DNA of 64,000 nucleotides from Methylobacterium sp. AMS5 (GCF_001542815.1 NZ_CP006992.1:4717501-4781500), one strand, 5' to 3'; numbered from the stretch's first letter, positions 1 to 9,019 are shown. Notes: a model not told the origin generated them from the letters alone. A program made the numbers and translations.

Positions 1-2869
1 CGCGCAGGAACGCCTCAGCGAAGCCAATGTTGCGACGCAGGAGATCGGGAGCGGGCGCAGGCGTCGGGCCGGAGCGTCGGATGCGACCAACCTCGCAGGC
101 GTTGAAGAAGACGAGGCTCGGGAGGTTGCTGAGGCCTGCGAGGTCGGCTCCGGACAGAACTTCGTGGCCTGCGCAGAGGATGCCGCTGCGGGAGGGTGCG
201 TTCGGGTCGAAGAAGGCATGGCCAGCGTAGTGGACCACGTCGAACGCCCCAGACTGGAAGCAGTTGAGCAGCTCGCTTCGACGCGCCGCCCGGCCATCGA
301 AGCGACGTACCTCCGCTTGGCTTTTCTCTTTGAGCAACGTCTCGACGCGATCGCCCTCTCTCCTCGCATTCTCGAGATCCATGGTCGGGTCGACAACAAG
401 TAGGACCCGGAGCGTTGGCCGCTCCTGACGCTCCTCGAGCCATTTGGCGACGGAAAGGTCGTCCGCCTCGTAGCGGTGGCTGATGCCGCCGCTGAGGGCG
501 AGAGGGCGGCCGTCTACGTACAGGGTCTCCCAAGGAATGCGCGAGGCCCGCGCATCGTGAACCGCTACGATATGGTCGTCTGGGAACTGGGCGAGCACAG
601 TCTGGATCGTTTCCGGCAACACGATGTCGGCCAGAGTCTTTCCGAACGCCTCCATGTTGAGACCCAACGGAACGCCTGCGGTTATCGTGGCAAGATGACT
701 GTCGAGGGTTGCCTCATCAAGCGGCTGCCAGCCCCGATGGATAGCCGCTTTTCGTCCCTTCGTAAGGACAGAGGCAACAATGCCGGGTCGGTCCTGCTCG
801 TCGTCCATTTGGCGGACCAACAGGTAAATTGCGTCGTTGCCCGGCATCTGCGCGCGAGCAGCCGACTGAATAGACGGGACAGTGGGTAGATCCCGGGTGC
901 GCAGTGTGACCTGGATACCGTCGAACAGCGTGCCTCCGCACAAGGCGTACAAATCCTGTGTCAGCTGCGCGTAGCGCGCCGGGTCGTTCTCGCAGATGGT
1001 AACCCGGTGGAAGATTTGGTCGTGGTCGGCGTCGAGCAGCCCGCGAACGAAGCCTGAGAGCAGGCGAGCGAGACCGGTCCTGGCGATCATGCCCGAGGCG
1101 CCCCCCATCAACACAGTGGCAAAGTCGCCAACGTTCGCCGTCACGAAGGTGCGGATAAGGTTTTCGCCAACTGTCTCAAGGGTGCTCTCATTGAAGCTGT
1201 CGATCGGCCCGAGCCCGGCGAAAGCGATGAAGTCAGCGCGGACCGGGTGGCGCCCGCTCGGAAGGATAGAGATTTCACCGACATTGCCGTTGAACATCCG
1301 GCGGGCAAGTGTCTGACTGATTCCGCCGTCGAGCAACCGGTCGACGGCGAGCGCTGCCCCGCCGAGCGACACGTTCTTGAACAGGCCAAGCACGTAGGCG
1401 TCAGCATCGACATCAGTGAGGCTGCCCAGAGCCAGCGTCAGGTTGAGCTGACGCTGGCTCTGACGGCTGATGACGAGGCGGTCCGTGAACGCAACCGAGT
1501 CCAGAGCCGCCACCCCATCCCCGGCCGGCACGCCGTCGGGCGGTCCCTCCGCCACGGGGGCGGCGAACCCTGCCAGGAAAGTACGCTCCTCGCGTGTGCT
1601 GAGCCGGCGGCCCCGCACGCCCTCGTAAACGTTGACCCCGAGTTCGCTCTCTCGGACGCTGCGTGCGGGGCCGCTCCGGCGGGCAACGTAGTCCGAGCTC
1701 AGCTCCCTGGTTTCCCCCGTGGCAATCAGGGTTTGTATGGCCCTGGCGACAGCAGCATTATTGGGTAACGCACCGTGCTCCTCTTCGACGTAGTAAATGC
1801 GTTTGGCATCAGCGAGCCTCGCGCAGGTGAGCGGAACCGTGCCATCGCCATCGTTCGTCAAGGTGTATACGAACTCGCTGTCGACAACTTCGGCCCCGAT
1901 CACGGTCTGCTGGTTGACCCCAACTATCTGGATGATGCCGTGTGAGCTCGCCCCGCCCGTCGGCAGCGCCCTCTGCACCTCGCGAGCTTTGCTCAAAAGA
2001 GCTTGGGCAGGCCTCGGTCCACCTGCAGGCCAGACCGAGAGATCGAAGAGGTCGAGCGGCACCTTTCCGGGCATGGGCAACATCTCCGACAAGCCGGGGA
2101 AGGTCCCGAAGATTTCGGCGAGCTCGGTCTGGTCGTGGTGTACGTCGAGAAAGGCGAGCTTTCGGACGACGGAGTGCGCACCTCGAAAGGCTTGGAGCGG
2201 CGAGAAGGATCCGTAATGGGGCGTGCCTAGGGTGATGATGCGTCCGAGCTTTACTGGCTTGTGAGCAAGGCAAGCGCGTGCGATGAGGCCGCCCATGGAG
2301 TGGGCGATAAGATGGACCTCGTTTGGCTCCGCGTCTATCGCGGCGGAGAGAAGCTTTCCCGAGTCCGCAACGCTCATGCGCCAGTCGAACGGCCAGAACT
2401 CGGCATTGTAGCCTCCAATCCGCAGGCGGTACTTCAGCTTCAAGTATGTGGTGAGCAGAACGCCAAGTGGCCCAATATTCGGATTGCCGCCCGGCGCTAG
2501 GGTGAGAGACGACAAGCGGCCCAGGGCGACGTCTAAGAAATCCAGCCAGATCTCGTCGGCCGGGGTGCCAAGCTTCGATCCCATGATGCCCGGCAGGATT
2601 AGAACCCGGGTGCCGCCTCGTGTAGGTCGCGATGCAGCCTCGCGCGCTAACTGCCGGAGTTCCGCGTACCCACGCTCGCCGAAGTGGTCCTCCAGAACAC
2701 CCGCCTCTTCACCCGTGACGAGCGCGCGCTCTACAAAGTTATGGTCGCTCAGTGGAAAATGACTACTCAAATTTTCGAATGAACTATTTCCGGAGCCAAC
2801 TACGACTGAGCGCTTCTTCGACGAGCGATTTCTGAGACGAGGTCGAGAACTGTTTTTGTTCTGGCTCAT
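1..2869 (-). CDS. Lipase/CHAT-protease fusion protein (3' end beyond window)
   Basis: The frame is open from ATG at 2869 to the left edge (956 codons), so the C-terminus is missing. GGAGAG lies just upstream of the ATG. Residues about 90-330 form an alpha/beta hydrolase of the PGAP1/LCAT-like lipase type: LPGIMGSKL at 92-100 (oxyanion region) and AHSMGG at 189-194 with nucleophile Ser191. A middle segment (about 500-620) resembles the macro-like N-terminal domain of M17 aminopeptidases; this is inference from pattern only. The C-terminal part is a CHAT caspase-like domain: His884 in YAGHA and Cys925 in NACEVG are the expected catalytic dyad. The protein probably acts in the cytosol, since no signal peptide is seen. 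CHAT proteases fused to or paired with other effectors occur in bacterial immunity and cell-suicide systems, so an esterase effector joined to a protease is a reasonable reading but not proven. Neighbouring DNA is IS-rich. Confidence 0.82.
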   Translation of the reverse strand, partial: MSQNKNSSRPRLRNRSSKKRSVVVGSGNSSFENLSSHFPLSDHNFVERALVTGEEAGVLEDHFGERGYAELRQLAREAASRPTRGGTRVLILPGIMGSKLGTPADEIWLDFLDVALGRLSSLTLAPGGNPNIGPLGVLLTTYLKLKYRLRIGGYNAEFWPFDWRMSVADSGKLLSAAIDAEPNEVHLIAHSMGGLIARACLAHKPVKLGRIITLGTPHYGSFSPLQAFRGAHSVVRKLAFLDVHHDQTELAEIFGTFPGLSEMLPMPGKVPLDLFDLSVWPAGGPRPAQALLSKAREVQRALPTGGASSHGIIQIVGVNQQTVIGAEVVDSEFVYTLTNDGDGTVPLTCARLADAKRIYYVEEEHGALPNNAAVARAIQTLIATGETRELSSDYVARRSGPARSVRESELGVNVYEGVRGRRLSTREERTFLAGFAAPVAEGPPDGVPAGDGVAALDSVAFTDRLVISRQSQRQLNLTLALGSLTDVDADAYVLGLFKNVSLGGAALAVDRLLDGGISQTLARRMFNGNVGEISILPSGRHPVRADFIAFAGLGPIDSFNESTLETVGENLIRTFVTANVGDFATVLMGGASGMIARTGLARLLSGFVRGLLDADHDQIFHRVTICENDPARYAQLTQDLYALCGGTLFDGIQVTLRTRDLPTVPSIQSAARAQMPGNDAIYLLVRQMDDEQDRPGIVASVLTKGRKAAIHRGWQPLDEATLDSHLATITAGVPLGLNMEAFGKTLADIVLPETIQTVLAQFPDDHIVAVHDARASRIPWETLYVDGRPLALSGGISHRYEADDLSVAKWLEERQERPTLRVLLVVDPTMDLENARREGDRVETLLKEKSQAEVRRFDGRAARRSELLNCFQSGAFDVVHYAGHAFFDPNAPSRSGILCAGHEVLSGADLAGLSNLPSLVFFNACEVGRIRRSGPTPAPAPDLLRRNIGFAEAFLR

Positions 2870-3151
2870 CTATCTCTCCGGATCAGCAGCAGACAAAACG
2901 GAGCACAGCACTGTCTTTAGATCCCAGAATCGGCGCAACTTCAAGCGCCCCGCATTCTGAGTAGATGAAAAATAGGCGTTCCCGCACCGCTCTCCGCCAA
3001 CGGTAAATCTAGGGACGTGAGCGAAATCTGGTAAGGGCTCTTCAACAGGCAAGAACTCACCACACGCTACAACGCCCGATCTCACACAGCAATCTACTGC
3101 AGCTTCCAGGGAAAATTTCCTGAGGCGAATATTTACGTCAGGCAAACGCAA
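2870..3151 (-). CDS. Possible small ORF abutting the lipase-CHAT gene
   Basis: This 93-codon frame opens only with TTG and ends with TAG directly touching the ATG of the lipase-CHAT gene, an arrangement that would allow translational coupling. The product would be Cys-containing and basic, with no motif I recognise. There is no clear ribosome binding site, and composition does not strongly support coding. It may equally be the untranslated leader of the downstream gene. Confidence 0.2.
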   Translation of the reverse strand: MRLPDVNIRLRKFSLEAAVDCCVRSGVVACGEFLPVEEPLPDFAHVPRFTVGGERCGNAYFSSTQNAGRLKLRRFWDLKTVLCSVLSAADPER

Positions 3152-3335
3152 CCAAATGTGGGAAACTTAAACTCAAGCGCTCCCCTTGCGTGGCAGGATT
3201 TTAACTCAGCGCACGATTCATTACAATCGATACCGAACTGTTTTCAACGGGGCGCAAAATGACCGAGTATGTGGCCTATGCAGCAATCGTCACTTCTGTT
3301 GTGGCCTGCCCCCATTCGGTGGCCCAGGCTTGAAG

Positions 3336-4230
3336 TTAGTGCATCGTCGGTCGTGTGACGATGGCGGGGCGAGCGGACGGCGCTGAGCCGCTCGGCCCTG
3401 CCGGCCAGATGACGACCTCTGGTGCGGGCGGCTGGTAGCCCAACGACGAGTGCGGGCGGATGCTGTTGTAGTGTGTCCGCCACTGCTCGATCACGACGCT
3501 GGCCTCCTTGAGGGTGTGGAACACCTCGCCGTTGAGGAGTTCATCCCGCAGCTTCGCGTTGAAGCTCTCGCAATACCCGTTTTCCCATGGACTGCCCGGC
3601 TCGATGGAGGCGGTCTGCGAGCCAACCGCTGCGATCCAGTCCTGGACAGCTTTCGCGATGAACTCTGGGCCATTGTCTGACCGAATATGCCCCGGCACGC
3701 CGCGCAGGCTGAACAAATCCGAGAGGACGCCGATCACGTCGTGCGCCTTCAGCTTGCGTGATACACGGATGGCCAAGCACTCACGAGTGAACTCATCGAT
3801 CACGTTCAGCATCCGGAACTTGCGACCGTTATGCGTGCGATGTTCGACGAAGTCGTAAGACCAGACGTGGTCGGGTCGCTCCGGCCGTCGGCGCACGCAC
3901 GAGCCGTCGTTGAGCCAGAGGCGGGCTCGCTTCGGCTGTCGCGCTGGGACCTTGAGACCCTCCCGCCGCCAGATCCGTTCAACCCGCTTCACGTTGACCG
4001 TCCAGCCATCGCGCCGGAGCAACGCCGTGATCCGACGGTAGCCGTAACGGCCGTACTGGAGGGCCAACGCGATGATCGCAGCCGTCAGGGCGGCTTCGTC
4101 CTCGACCAAGACAGCGCATTTGCGCTGTGTCGAACGATGCTGGCCCAGAACACGGCAGGCGAAGCGTTCCGATACACCGTGCTCAGCCACGACGTGATCG
4201 ACACAAGCCCGGCGGCGAGCCGGGCTCAGA
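3336..4230 (-). pseudogene. IS3-family transposase OrfB (DDE integrase), cut off from its 5' end
   Basis: The translated C-terminal portion carries the rve integrase core of IS3 transposases. The first Asp is in SYDFVEH, the second in RSDNGPEF, and the Glu is in NGYCESFNAKLRDE, followed by the usual HSSLGYQPPAP tail. Homology runs back to LSPARRRACVDHVV, which is close to the normal orfB start. It then stops abruptly near 4230 at the boundary of the inserted IS110/IS1111 element. The frame runs on into the nested element, but that extension is not IS3 sequence. The gene is expected to be inactive because the programmed OrfA-OrfB frameshift region is separated by about 1.4 kb. Confidence 0.85.
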
Positions 4231-5613
4231 TGTGGTATTCGGGGTGCCCGGCGCGGTGGAAGCGGCGGCATGATGGCGCTTCGATTCAACCTCGGAGCTC
4301 CGCCATGAGTGAGCAGCACCACGTCGGCCTCGATGTCTCCGTGAAGGAGACCGCGATCTGCATCGTCGATCCCCACGGCAAGGTCGTGCACCGCGCCGCC
4401 GTCGAGAGCCACCCCGAGGTGATCGGCCGGCATCGGATCGATCTCGGCCATGCCTACGCGCGGGTCGGCCTGGAGGCGGGACCGCTCTCGCCGTGGCTCT
4501 ACGCCGGCTTGGTCGAGGTCGGACTGCCGGCGATCTGCGTCGAGACCCGTCACATGCACGCCGCCCTCTGGGCGCGCATCAACAAGACCGACCGCAACGA
4601 CGCCCTGGGCATCGCGCAGATGATGCGGGTCGGGCTGTTCAAGCCGGTCCACGTCAAGACGCCGGCCAGCCAGCAGCGCCGCCTCCTCCTGACCTCGCGC
4701 AAGCTCCTGCAGCGCAAGGCCTACGACATCGAGAGCGACCTGCGCGGCCAGCTGCGCAACTTCGGCCTCAAGGTCGGCGTCGTCGGGGCGGTGGGCTTCG
4801 AGCAGCGCGTGCGCGACCTCGTGCTCGATCTGCCCTTCGTCGCCGCCGTGGTCCTGCCGCTGTTGGAGGCGCGCGCGGCGCTTCGGACCCAACTCGCCAA
4901 GCTGCACAAGATGTTGCTGGAGCAGGTTCGCACCGACCCAGTCTGCCGGCGATTGATGACCGCGCCCGGAGTGGGGCCGGTCGTGGCGCTGACCTACCGC
5001 ACCTGCGTCGACAACCCGGCCCGGTTGGGACGTTCGCAGTGCGTCGGGGCGCATTACGGTCTGACGCCGCGGCTCTACCAGTCCGGCGAGACGATGCGGG
5101 TCGGGCGGATCTCGAAGTGCGGGGATCGGATGATGCGCGCCGCGCTCTACGAGGCCGCGCTCGTGCTGCTGACCGGCTCACGCGGCCGGTGGTCAGGGCT
5201 GAAGGTGTGGGGGTTGGCCGTCGCCAAGCGCCGGGGCATGCAGAAAGCCCTCGTGGCCGTTGCCCGCAAGCTGGCGATCGTGTTGCACCGCATGTGGCGC
5301 GACGGGACGGACTTCCGTTGGTCGGCCGCGGCCACGACAGCGGCCTGAGGTCCACCGACGCCACCAAGTAACATCGAGCTCCTCCGGCGTGGAGGAGGTC
5401 CCTGCGGGGACGACGGGAGCGGGTGAGACCGAGGAAACTCGAGCGCCGGTTTTGCCGAGCGCGCGGCTTAGATGGCTCCGCCCACTCCCTCTGATCCCAT
5501 CATGAGGCGGCACGCGCCGACCTCGGAGAGAAGCAAGAACTCCGCAGGACCGTTCACGCACTGGATAGGGATGAGCACGCAGGGGAGTTGATCGATGAAC
5601 CCCGAATAGAGAA
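4231..5613 (+). mobile_element. IS110-family (IS1111-like) element nested in the IS3 element
   Basis: The element lies between the IS3 orfA end (near 5614) and the orfB start (near 4230). A 10-bp inverted pair, TATTCGGGGT at 4236-4245 and ACCCCGAATA at 5599-5608, sits a few bases inside the inferred ends. Subterminal inverted repeats of this kind are typical of the IS1111 subgroup. The outer ends are estimated from where IS3 homology stops, so allow several bases of error. About 250 bp of non-coding DNA follows the transposase gene, which in this family can hold the bridge RNA. Confidence 0.7.
4305..5348 (+). CDS. IS110-family transposase (DEDD, intact)
   Basis: This 347-residue protein begins MSEQHHVGLDVSVKET, with the first Asp of the RuvC-like DEDD catalytic domain at the GLDVS motif, and continues with LEAGPLS and KTDRNDALG motifs. 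The second half carries the Transposase_20 domain (APGVGPVVALT, GAHYGLTPRLYQSGE), which holds the conserved Ser. Length and both domains match active IS110-family recombinases, which act with a structured bridge RNA. The reading frame is complete. The upstream in-frame frame continues further but lacks homology, so ATG 4305 is chosen. It is divergent from the IS3 genes it interrupts. Confidence 0.9.
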   Translation: MSEQHHVGLDVSVKETAICIVDPHGKVVHRAAVESHPEVIGRHRIDLGHAYARVGLEAGPLSPWLYAGLVEVGLPAICVETRHMHAALWARINKTDRNDALGIAQMMRVGLFKPVHVKTPASQQRRLLLTSRKLLQRKAYDIESDLRGQLRNFGLKVGVVGAVGFEQRVRDLVLDLPFVAAVVLPLLEARAALRTQLAKLHKMLLEQVRTDPVCRRLMTAPGVGPVVALTYRTCVDNPARLGRSQCVGAHYGLTPRLYQSGETMRVGRISKCGDRMMRAALYEAALVLLTGSRGRWSGLKVWGLAVAKRRGMQKALVAVARKLAIVLHRMWRDGTDFRWSAAATTAA

Positions 5614-5889
5614 GAAGTTTCCCGAAGCCGCCTCCTTCAGGATGAGCTTCTCCAACGTCAGATCGGAAATCGCCCGACGCAGACGCAGATTCTCCATCTC
5701 CAGAACCTTCAGCCGCTTAACCTGATCACCCTTCAAGCCGCTGTACTCGGATCGCCAGCGGTAATACGTGACCTCAGTTACCTCAATGGCTCGGATTGCT
5801 TCAGCCACCTTCCGGCCTTGAGAGACCAAGACATCGACCTGACGCAGCTTTGCGACGATCTCTTCCGCCGTATGCTTCTTCCGTCCCAT
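5554..5889 (-). pseudogene. IS3-family OrfA (HTH), fused at its end to inserted DNA
   Basis: ATG 5889 (MGRKKHTAEEIVAKLRQ) is preceded by GGAGGA eight bases upstream. The product has the IS3 OrfA helix-turn-helix (about residues 20-50) and the leucine-zipper stretch VLEMENLRLRRAISDLTLEK, ending in the typical AASGNF. After that the frame passes into the IS110-type element for about 18 foreign residues before stopping at 5554. The DNA-binding part is complete, but it can no longer frameshift into OrfB. A longer start at 5919 is possible but has no ribosome binding site. Confidence 0.8.
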
Positions 5890-5954
5890 GAAAACGTCCT
5901 CCACATGGCTCAAAGCCATACCTCAGGGAGGACCACTTTTCAGGGGGCAGGCCA

Positions 5955-6173
5955 ACTCGACTGCTACACATCCTGTGGCGACAGCGAAGCCAAGTGACTG
6001 TGTTGGCTTGGGTTTTGTATGGCGGCTTGACGGGTCCGTATCCAGGTCCCCCAGCCACGCAAGACCTAATCCACTGAAGACACTGAAGATTTTGCTGGGC
6101 CGCCCTGCGGTCTGAGCACCTTGCTACACACCGCTGCTACACAGACCGTCCGCGCGGACGGCGGGAGCGCGGT
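5955..6173. other. Non-coding gap between IS3 and the integrase remnant
   Basis: No coding signal is seen here. TGCTACA occurs near 5962, and two spaced copies lie at about 6122 and 6134, just before the integrase remnant. A comparable spaced pair precedes the other integrase remnant near 14094-14113, so it may be a leftover recombinase-gene leader or operator. Confidence 0.4.
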
Positions 6174-6443
6174 TTGGGTTTCGTCGCCAACGTCGTCCAG
6201 CGCGGACGTACCTTCCAGTGCCGACGCCGCATCCCGGCCGACCTTCGGCAGCGTCTCGGCCGCCACGAACTCGTGCGCAGCCTTGGCACGGGCGATATCC
6301 GCGCTGCCAAGCTCAGGGCCTGTCGGCTATACGTGGCGGCGGAAGAGCTGTTCTCGACCCCGCGCGCGACGCCGATGCTGACCGACGACTAGGTCGCCCG
6401 CCTCGTCCGCGACTTCTACGACACGATGCTGACCGACGAGAAC
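6174..6443 (+). pseudogene. Integrase N-terminus (DUF6538 type), dead fragment
   Basis: From TTG 6174 the frame reads RGRTFQCRRRIPADLR, LVRSLGTGDIRAAKLRA and so on. This is the N-terminal DUF6538-type segment of alphaproteobacterial tyrosine recombinases and matches the intact integrase at 21441 in pattern. An in-frame TAG at 6390-6392 stops it, yet the same frame continues as VARLVRDFYDTMLTDEN, showing a nonsense mutation in a formerly open gene. At about 6444 the sequence switches directly to IS66 transposase. The core-binding and catalytic domains are absent. Confidence 0.75.
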
Positions 6444-7557
6444 GCCATGGTTCAGGCGCCCGCCCCGCATCGCCCAATCGCCCGCGGGCGGGCCGGAGCC
6501 GGTCTGCTGGCCCATATCGCGGTGGCGAAGTTCGATGACCACCTGCCGCTGTACCGCCAGGCCGAGATCCATGCCCGGGACGGCGTGGACCTGGCCATCT
6601 CGACCCTGTCGGGCTGGGTGGGTGCGGCGGCCGCCGCCCCTCGCCGCTGGTCGACCTGCTCCGCCAGGACGTGCTGGCGGGCTCGGATGTCCTCTGCGGC
6701 GACGACGCCCCCGTCCCAGGACTGGCGCCGGGTCTGGGCCGGACGAAGACCGGACGGCTCTGGGTCTTCTGTGCGCGACGAGCGGCCCTACGGCGGCGTG
6801 CGTCCGCCGGCCGCCGTGTGCCTGGCCTCCCCCGACCGCAGAGGCGAACGGCCGCTGGCGCATCTGGCCGGGTTCCAGGGCGTGCTGCACGCCGACGGCT
6901 ATACCGGCTTCCAGAGGCTCTACGAGGGCGGGCGCACCGGCGGTGCGCTGATCGAGGCGGCCTGCTGGGCCCACACGCGGCGCAAGTTCTTCGACGTGCA
7001 CGCCAAGACCGGCTCCGCCATCGCCGGGGAGGCGCTGGAGCGCATCGGCGCCCTCTACGCGGTCGAACGCGAGATCGCCGGCCAGCCGCCCGATGAGCGA
7101 CGGCGACGGCGGCAGGATCGATCCCGACCGCTGGCCGATGCCTTGAGAGCCCGGGCCGAGACGATCCTGCCGCAGCTCTCCGGCCCTTCGGACCTGGCCA
7201 AGGCGTTCCGCTACATGCTGACCCGCTGGCGCGCCCTGACCCGGGTGTTCGACGACGGCCGGATCAGGCTCGACAACAACCCGGCCGAGCGGCCGCTGCG
7301 CGGCGTCGCCGTCGGGCGCAGGAACGATCTGTGCGCCGGCTCGGATCGGGGTGCCGAGCGGGCGGCCGCCTTCTCCACCCTGATCGAGACGGCCAAGCTG
7401 AACGGCCGCGATACCGAGGCCTCCTTGCGGGACGTCCTCACCCGCATCGCCGACCATCCGGCCCGACGCTTGGGCGACCTCCTGCCGTGGAATTGGACCC
7501 CGCTCACGCAGCTTGCTCAGGCCGCCTGACCCGTAAGGGCCATCACCGAGCGCTTAC
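6444..7557 (+). pseudogene. tnpC: IS66-family transposase (TnpC), 5'-truncated and frameshifted
   Basis: Homology starts at AMVQAPAPHRPIARGRAGAG. The zinc-finger and leucine-rich N-terminal part of TnpC is missing. Conserved pieces follow: LLAHIAVAKFDDHLPLYRQ, HADGYTGFQ, CWAHTRRKFFD, and RLDNNPAERPLRG with the C-terminal IS66_C tail ending at TGA 7529. Between about 6640 and 6765 the correct residues (AGSDVLCGDDAPV, TKTGRLWVF) lie in the +1 frame, so two compensating indels scramble this part including a catalytic Asp region. The IS66-type end GTAAGCGC appears inverted at 7550-7557. The tnpA and tnpB genes are absent. Confidence 0.8.
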
Positions 7558-7611
7558 GGCTTGCTCGTCCTACAACACGCTTCGTGTTTCGGGGTGCACG
7601 ACGCCCGGCAT

Positions 7612-7988
7612 GGATGATCCGCATGATCGACCGTGTCGCGCTGGCCCGGATGAAGCGCGGCGTGATGCTGATCAATACGGGGCGCGGGGCGCTCGTCGAT
7701 ACCGCCGCGCTGATCGAGGGTTTGAAATCAGGGGTGATCGGCGAACTCGGCCTCGACGTCTATGAGGAGGAAGGCGGCCTCTTCTTCGAGGATCTGTCGA
7801 ACCAGATCATCCGCGACGACGTTTTCTCGCGCCTGCTGACCTTCCTGAACGTGATCGTGACGGGGCATCAGGCCGTCTTCACCGCCGAGGCACTGGCGGC
7901 GATTGCGGCGACCACCATCGAGAACCTGTCCTGCTTCGAGAAGCAGGGCGTTCGGCGGCATCCCGTATCGGTCGAGCGCCGCGCCTGA
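7612..7988 (+). pseudogene. ldhA: D-lactate dehydrogenase C-terminal fragment
   Basis: From about 7612 the frame reads [34 protein letters not shown] and then [36 protein letters not shown] and IENLSCFE. This is the C-terminal third of an LdhA-type D-2-hydroxyacid dehydrogenase, with the active-site Arg-containing strand, Glu (YEEE) and His (GHQA) all present. The N-terminal two thirds, including most of the NAD-binding domain, are missing. The upstream boundary coincides with the right end of the IS66 remnant, so IS-driven deletion is the likely cause. Confidence 0.8.
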
Positions 7989-8016
7989 TCGCGACCACTG
8001 ACGTCGATCACGGATG

Positions 8017-8970
8017 TCAGCCAGGGCTCTGCCCTGGACCCGCGAAAGGACTTGTCCTTTCGAAACCCAGGCTCTCGCTCGCGCCGAGATGCGCGACCAA
8101 GTGCTCGGCGAGTTGACGGGCGTGCGGTGGAAGCGCTGCGAAGCTGCGGGCGCAGAGCCTGAGCTGACGCACGGCCCAGGGCTCGTCGATCGGGATGGCG
8201 CGGATCGCTAGCGTCTCGGCCGCGCGCCGCGCCGCCGCCTCCGGCACGATCGCCACGCCGACGCCCCGCTCGACCATGCGGCAGACGGCATCGAGCCCGT
8301 TCAGGCGCACCCGGAGCTTGAACGGACGGCCGGCGCGGGCGGCGTGGGTCGCCAGATGCGCCTGCAGCGCCCGGCCGTGGCTGAGGCCGACCAGAGGCTC
8401 GTCCAGCACCTCCCGGAACGCGACGCCGCTCCGCTGCGCCAGGGCATGGCCCGCCGGCACGGCGAGCACGATCCGGTCGAGATGGAGTGGCCGGGTTTCG
8501 AGCGCGCCGAGATCGGTCGTGTCGGCGACGATGCCGAGATCGGCAAGCCCGCCGGCCAGGGCATCGACGGTCTCGCGGCTGGTGCGCTCCTCGAGATCGA
8601 TATCGACGCTGGGATAGGCCGCAAGGAAACCGGACAGCGCATCGGGCAGGAAGGCGGCGACTGCCGCGGTGATCGACAGCAGCCGGACATGGCCGCGCAG
8701 GCCCCTCGCGTACTGGCCGAGTTCGCCGCGCATCTGTTCGAGCTGGCCGAGCACGAGCCGGGCGTGATGCACCACGGCAAGGCCCGCTGGCGTTGGCCGT
8801 ACCCCGCGGGGATGGCGCTCCAGCAGCGACACGCCGCCATCCGCCTCCATGCCGCGGATGCGCTCGCTCGCCGAGGCGAGCGCCAGCCCGGCCCGCTCGG
8901 CGCCACGGGTGATGCTCTCCGCCTCGACGACGTGAAGGAACAGGCGCAGGTCGGTCAGGTCGAAGCGCAT
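8017..8970 (-). CDS. LysR-family transcriptional regulator
   Basis: Starting at ATG 8970 (MRFDLTDLRLFLHVVEAESI) this is a 317-residue LysR protein. The winged HTH occupies residues 1-60 (GAERAGLALASASERIRGME) and is followed by an LTTR effector-binding domain (LRGHVRLLSITAAVAAFLPDAL, GLADLGIVADTTDLG, PLVGLSHGRA). It is divergent from the small ORF and TauE/SafE permease, which are plausible targets. The last 15 or so codons (FERTSPFAGPGQSPG) run through a repeat-like segment, AGGGCTCTGCCCTGGACCC, so the C-terminus may have been replaced by repeat DNA. A longer frame to 9159 exists but crosses a palindrome and is not used. Confidence 0.88.
   Translation of the reverse strand: MRFDLTDLRLFLHVVEAESITRGAERAGLALASASERIRGMEADGGVSLLERHPRGVRPTPAGLAVVHHARLVLGQLEQMRGELGQYARGLRGHVRLLSITAAVAAFLPDALSGFLAAYPSVDIDLEERTSRETVDALAGGLADLGIVADTTDLGALETRPLHLDRIVLAVPAGHALAQRSGVAFREVLDEPLVGLSHGRALQAHLATHAARAGRPFKLRVRLNGLDAVCRMVERGVGVAIVPEAAARRAAETLAIRAIPIDEPWAVRQLRLCARSFAALPPHARQLAEHLVAHLGASESLGFERTSPFAGPGQSPG
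8028..8070. repeat. Repeat-like segment at the LysR 3' end
   Basis: The segment contains AGGGCTCTGCCCT followed by GGACCCGCGAAAGGAC and the complementary GTCCTTTCG. It is a small self-complementary unit resembling intergenic repeats of this genus, and it overlaps the end of the regulator. Confidence 0.35.
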
Positions 8971-8973
8971 GGA

Positions 8974-9019
8974 GCATCGTCGCGAAAGGTGGCCGCCGGC
9001 TTTCGGAAAAAGACGATGC
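8974..9019. repeat. RIME-like 46-bp imperfect palindrome, copy 1
   Basis: GCATCGTCGCGAAAGG at the left pairs imperfectly with CTTTCGGAAAAAGACGATGC at the right. A second copy lies at 10191-10236. Such palindromes are common between genes in Methylobacterium and other Rhizobiales. Confidence 0.65.

Larger units (their letters stand above)
3302..5954 (-). mobile_element. IS3-family insertion sequence, interrupted by an IS110/IS1111-family element
   Basis: Perfect 12-bp terminal inverted repeats TGGCCTGCCCCC occur at 3302-3313 (direct) and 5943-5954 (inverted). They enclose orfA and orfB on the minus strand. Subtracting the nested element leaves about 1.27 kb, a normal IS3-family size. I see no matching 3-4 bp target duplication outside the repeats, so the outer ends may be slightly misplaced or a flank may have been rearranged. 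The element cannot make an OrfAB transposase because the orfA/orfB junction is split. Confidence 0.85.

Noticed and set aside
4231..5054. Upstream extension of the IS3 OrfB frame through the IS110-type element
   Set aside because: The extension is antisense to an intact transposase gene and lacks IS3 homology. It only happens to be open.
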